From DASUAS01 sp963720765 (GTDB lineage: Bacteria; Actinomycetota; Acidimicrobiia; IMCC26256; DASPTH01), in the NCBI GenBank assembly GCA_963720765.1, contig CAVRGS010000013.1, forward strand, positions 558,001 through 622,000: a stretch of DNA of 64,000 bases. The letters are read 5' to 3'. The position numbers and the translations under genes are program-made. Positions 60,801-64,000 of the stretch are shown in pieces. The notes under the pieces were generated by a model, which had not been told where the DNA came from, did not search any database, and saw nothing but the letters and a program-made list of their open reading frames with translations. Positions within the stretch are counted from its first letter, which is position 1. Each line of letters begins with the position of its first letter.

Positions 60801-61794
60801 CGCTTCGGGAGCACGGGCGTCGAGGTCGCATCGCTGACGCTCGGCGCCATGAACTTCGGCATCGCCACGCCGCCCGACGAGGCGGCGGCGATGCTGGCGC
60901 GCGCGCTCGACGCAGGCATCGATCTCGTCGACACCGCGGATGTGTACGGAGAGAGCGAACAAGTCGTCGGCGAAGTGCTCGAGCGCACCGGTCGACGCGA
61001 CGAGGTGCTGCTCGCGACGAAGGTCGGTCTGCCTCGCGGCGAGGGCGAACCCGGGCGCTGGCACCGGCGCGAGCACATCGTCGCGTCGTGCGACGCGTCG
61101 CTGCGCAACCTCCGCACCGACCGCATCGACCTCTACCAATTGCACCGTCCGTCGCCGGTCGTGCCGATCGAGGAGACCCTCGGTGTGCTCGGTGAGCTGG
61201 TCGACGCGGGCAAGGTGCGCTGGATCGGCACGTCGACGTTCGCGGCGTGGATGGTGGCCGACGCGATGGCGCTGGCGCGTGAACAGGGCTTCCCGCTGGT
61301 CGTGAGCGAGCAGCCGCCGTACAACCTGCTCGATCGGCGGGCCGAGAACGAGCTGCTCCCCATGTGCGTGCACCACGACGTCGCGGTGATTCCGTGGTCA
61401 CCGCTCGGGGCCGGTGTGCTGGCAGGCCGCTACGACCGGCTCGACTCGGTGCCCGCCGACTCGCGCGCCGCGCTGGTGCCGATGACGCGCGATCGGATGA
61501 ACGAACGCGCCCTCGCGGTGGCGACCGCCGTGCGGGAGCTGGCGCGGCGAGCGTGGGCTCACCACGGCGCAGCTGGCGCTGCTCTGGGCAAAGGATCAGC
61601 CGGGCGTGACCGCGCCGATCATCGGCCCCCGCACGCTCGCGCAGCTCGACGACGCGCTCGGTGTGCTCGACCTCTCGCTCGACGACGACGCCCACGCCGC
61701 ATGCGACGCGCTCGTGCATCCGGGCAACGCGGTCTCCGACTTCCACTCCACCGCGTTCTGGATGCGCGCCGAGGTGGAGACGCATGACATCTAG
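60801..61794 (+). CDS. aldo/keto reductase, start lost to an indel and one internal frameshift
   Basis: RFGSTGVEVASLTLGAMNFG is the AKR opening. ARALDAGIDLVDTADVYGES holds the catalytic Asp and Tyr, and LLATKVGLP the Lys. DLYQLHRPSP gives the His. GTSTFAAWMVADAM and VIPWSPLGAGVLAGRYDR follow. A break near 61548 leads to TAQLALLWAKDQPGVTAPII. No in-frame ATG or GTG precedes the first motif, but TAAGCGCTTC at the amidohydrolase stop would become TAATGCGCTTC with one T restored, giving a TAATG-coupled start. An unknown aldehyde or ketone is the likely substrate. Confidence 0.78.
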
Positions 61795-61799
61795 ATGTT

Positions 61800-62050
61800 T
61801 CGCCCTCGGGTCCGGTGGGTGCGCCCTCTGAGGGGCTCGAGCATGACCGCGACCGAGGAGATCGAGCAGCAGCCGATCATGCAGCAGCTCCTCGGCGACA
61901 CCCCGATCCATCGGTTGGGCACGGCCGACGAGATCGCCGCGGTGTGTGCGTTCCTCGTGTCCGACGTGTCACGACGTGTCCTTCGTCAGCGGGATCGACG
62001 TGCTGGTCGACAGCGCATCCGGCGCCGCGTCGCGCACTGCGTCGATGTGA
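61800..62050 (+). pseudogene. C-terminal remnant of a short-chain dehydrogenase
   Basis: MTATEEIEQQPIMQQLLGDT and IHRLGTADEIAAVCAFLVSD are the last third of an SDR. After a frame slip near 61970 it ends VSFVSGIDVLVDSASGAASR. The cofactor site, NNAG and YxxxK are missing. It sits between the AKR and the converging P450. It is the second SDR tail without a head in this window. Confidence 0.65.
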
Positions 62051-62110
62051 ACATGCGCCGAACGCGCGGTCATGTGCCGCAACTTCGACGTAGGAACGCG
62101 GTGGGTGGCG

Positions 62111-63391
62111 TCAGGCAGGCGTGAGCTCGAGGTGCAGGGCGCGCAGGCCGCGGAAGAAGAACGTCTGGTCGTAGTCGTAGGCGCGCGCGCCGTCGGGACC
62201 GTGATCGGCGGGCGAGATCCGGATGGCGGTGGTGCGGTCCAGGATGCGTTCGAGCGCGATGCGCATCTCGGCGCGGGCGAGCTGTTGGCCGAGACAGGTG
62301 TGCACACCGCGCGCGAACGCGACGTGCTCGTAGATCGAGGCGCGTGCGAGATCGACCGCATCGGCGTCGTCGAAGCGACGAGGATCGCGATTGATCCCGC
62401 CGATCAGCAGCATCACGGTGGTGCCCGCCTTGATCTCCACCCCACCGAGCGTGGTGGTACGGCGCGCCAGGCGGAAGTGGCTCTTCACCGGTGCCTCGAG
62501 GCGGAAGATCTCCTCGACGAACGTGGGGACGGCGCTCCGGTCGGCACGCAGCGACGCCTGGAGCGCCCGGTCGTCGACGAGGAACTGGAGCGCGAACGCG
62601 AGGCTGCGCGCGGTCGTCTCCTGCCCGGCCGCGAACAGGAACGCCGCCTCGTTGGCGAGCACCGACACCGGGGGAGTGCTCCCGTCGGGGAAGGTCACCT
62701 GCGCAAGGTGCGTGAGCACGTCGGCGCGAGGCGCGCGCCGACGGTCTTCGATGTAGCCGGAGAAGGTGCTCTCGAAGAACGACAGCGAGTTCGTGTCCTC
62801 GGGGTTGGTCATGTTCTCGTCGATCTGGCCCGGCGACTTCTGCCGTTGGAACCACGCGCGGAAGCGAGCGCGATCGTCGTCGGGCACGCCGAGCAGGTCG
62901 GCGATCACGAGCGCGGTGAACGGCTCCGCGAACTCGCTGATGAACTCACACGACCCGCGGTCGATGAACTCGTCGAGCTGCTGATCGGCGAGGCGCCACA
63001 TGAATTCCTCGTTCTCCTTCAACCGCTTCGGCGTGAAGAGGCCGGTGAGGAGCGAGCGGTAGTCGGAGTGCTGCGGCGGGTCCCACGTCGCCATGTAGCC
63101 GTACATCATCATCTCCGAGCGGTGTTGCTCGATCTGCGCGCTGGCGTCGTCGCCCTCCGGTGCGAAGGGGAGGCCGGGGAACGGGCCCGACGGCGCGTTG
63201 CACGACGAGTAGGTCTCGTGGTCGCGGTAGACCGCGAGCGCCTCGTCGTGGCCGGTGACCACCGCGACACCGTGCACCGGCTCGATCCAGACCGGTCCGC
63301 GCTCGTTGCGCAGGTACCGGTAGTAGGGGTACGGGTCGTCGACGACGGAATCGTCGGTGAACCAGTCGACCTCGGCGTAGTGCTCGGTCAT
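62111..63391 (-). CDS. cytochrome P450
   Basis: An intact protein of 426 residues. The I-helix reads FLFAAGQETTARSLAFALQF (AGxxTT), the K-helix VEEIFRLEAPVKSHFRLARR (ExxR = EIFR), and the heme loop AFARGVHTCLGQQLARAEMR (FxxGxxxCxG). YMATWDPPQHSDYRSLL is the C-helix region. It is a soluble class I bacterial P450 needing ferredoxin and reductase, not encoded nearby. The ATG overlaps the stop of the TetR gene (ATGA), so the regulator probably controls it. Confidence 0.94.
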   Translation of the reverse strand: MTEHYAEVDWFTDDSVVDDPYPYYRYLRNERGPVWIEPVHGVAVVTGHDEALAVYRDHETYSSCNAPSGPFPGLPFAPEGDDASAQIEQHRSEMMMYGYMATWDPPQHSDYRSLLTGLFTPKRLKENEEFMWRLADQQLDEFIDRGSCEFISEFAEPFTALVIADLLGVPDDDRARFRAWFQRQKSPGQIDENMTNPEDTNSLSFFESTFSGYIEDRRRAPRADVLTHLAQVTFPDGSTPPVSVLANEAAFLFAAGQETTARSLAFALQFLVDDRALQASLRADRSAVPTFVEEIFRLEAPVKSHFRLARRTTTLGGVEIKAGTTVMLLIGGINRDPRRFDDADAVDLARASIYEHVAFARGVHTCLGQQLARAEMRIALERILDRTTAIRISPADHGPDGARAYDYDQTFFFRGLRALHLELTPA

Positions 63392-63978
63392 GGACGCACG
63401 ATCTCCCGGAGGACGGCGGTGAGGTGGGCTCGGAGGGCGGTGTCGTCGAGGCCGTCCACGAGGTGGTGGACGGGTGCGCCCGCCAGCGCGGAGATCGCCG
63501 CGGCCGTGCGCACCCTCGCCGCGGCATCGGGGACCGCGCCGCCGAGCAGCCGGTCGAGGCGTGCCAGGAGATCTTCGTAGCGGGCGTCGTCGGCCATGAG
63601 CCGGACCATGACGGGATCGAACCGAAGCTTGTTGAACACGCTGCGCGACTCGACGGCTTGCGCGACGAGACGGGGGACGAGGCGGTCGAGCGCGCGTTCG
63701 CGCGACGTGACCGATTCGATGGTCTCGGCTTCGGTCACCGCGGCTTCGAGCGCGTCGAACGAGTCGGCGCACACCGCGAGGACGATCTCGTGCTTGGTCT
63801 TGAAGTGGTAGTAGACCGCGCCCTTCGTGATGCCGAGGGCGTCGGCGATCATCTGCAACGACGTGGCGTCGATGCCCCGGGTCGCGAACAGCTCGACGGC
63901 CGCGCCGACGATGCGGGTCTCCATCGAGGTTGGTTCCGGCGCGGTCGGTGCCGTGTCGGGTGCCGCGACCTGCGTCAT
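63388..63978 (-). CDS. TetR-family transcriptional regulator
   Basis: The HTH ELFATRGIDATSLQMIADAL and GITKGAVYYHFKTKHEIVLA form a textbook TetR domain. The C-terminal helices (SVFNKLRFDPVMVRLMADDA and on) bind the effector. ATG 63978 (MTQVAAPD) is chosen; GTG 63987 is also possible. It is coupled to the P450 gene. Only 22 bp upstream are visible, so the operator is outside the window. Confidence 0.92.
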   Translation of the reverse strand: MTQVAAPDTAPTAPEPTSMETRIVGAAVELFATRGIDATSLQMIADALGITKGAVYYHFKTKHEIVLAVCADSFDALEAAVTEAETIESVTSRERALDRLVPRLVAQAVESRSVFNKLRFDPVMVRLMADDARYEDLLARLDRLLGGAVPDAAARVRTAAAISALAGAPVHHLVDGLDDTALRAHLTAVLREIVRP

Positions 63979-64000
63979 CGCGCGCACGCTAGCCGATCGG

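Overview
The window is very GC-rich, uses GTG/TTG starts freely, packs genes with ATGA/GTGA/TGATG overlaps, and encodes F420-dependent (LLM) oxidoreductases, several LIV-type substrate-binding proteins, Rieske/P450/SDR catabolic genes and a D-Ala-D-Lac vancomycin-resistance set. This points to an actinobacterium, most likely an environmental Acidimicrobiia-type lineage (inference; there is no rRNA in the window). The first ~25 kb and a few later places carry many single-base frameshifts in otherwise well-conserved genes, mostly one extra base, which look like uncorrected sequencing insertions. I therefore annotate those genes as whole CDSs with breaks.

1-12.9 kb is a cell-surface polysaccharide region. 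A minus-strand operon encodes three tandem paralogous PMT/ArnT-like membrane glycosyltransferases, a GNAT acyltransferase, a polysaccharide deacetylase and a methyltransferase. Facing it are an OafA-type acyltransferase with an SGNH domain, a second methyltransferase, a GT4 glycosyltransferase coupled to an MBL-fold hydrolase, and an O-methyltransferase. 13-18 kb holds a class II aldolase/2-hydroxyacid dehydrogenase pair, then an oxidative-stress/iron block (Fur-family regulator with a palindrome at its start, rubredoxin-less rubrerythrin, DUF3501), dUTPase, an LLM oxidoreductase and tRNA-Gly(GCC). Next to the tRNA are a C-terminal SDR remnant and a large DUF4062-NB-ARC-TPR STAND ATPase (18.3-20.9 kb), a candidate bacterial NLR-like protein.

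21-36 kb is a catabolic/accessory region: a KARI paralogue, TetR with a clear palindromic operator, a P450 remnant, a signal-less LIV-type binding protein, DapB-like dehydrogenase, small monooxygenase, DsbA-like, VOC, SDRs, a secreted LIV-type binding protein, a class II aldolase, a Rieske oxygenase operon, DUF3237, a cupredoxin/DUF2330 pair, an acetolactate decarboxylase with an N-terminal ribbon-helix-helix domain, and a BKACE-type enzyme. 36.6-46.3 kb holds an intact Lhr helicase, tandem AhpD-like proteins, an ECF sigma factor, a CAP/SCP lipoprotein, a large FtsX-type permease and tRNA-Val(GAC).

46.8-51.9 kb is a complete, intact, divergent van cluster: vanY-vanH-vanA-vanX on the minus strand and vanR-vanS on the plus strand. 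It should reprogramme peptidoglycan precursors to D-Ala-D-Lac. It begins ~0.5 kb from the tRNA-Val 3' end, and an 11-bp copy of that tRNA end recurs at 52.16 kb, so it may be an island. 52-64 kb holds small proteins, a cold-shock gene, two recently duplicated LIV-type binding proteins without permeases, an NDH-2-like dehydrogenase, SDR, APH-like kinase, amidohydrolase, aldo/keto reductase, SDR remnant, P450 and its overlapping TetR regulator. No CRISPR, IS element, integrase or rRNA was seen.
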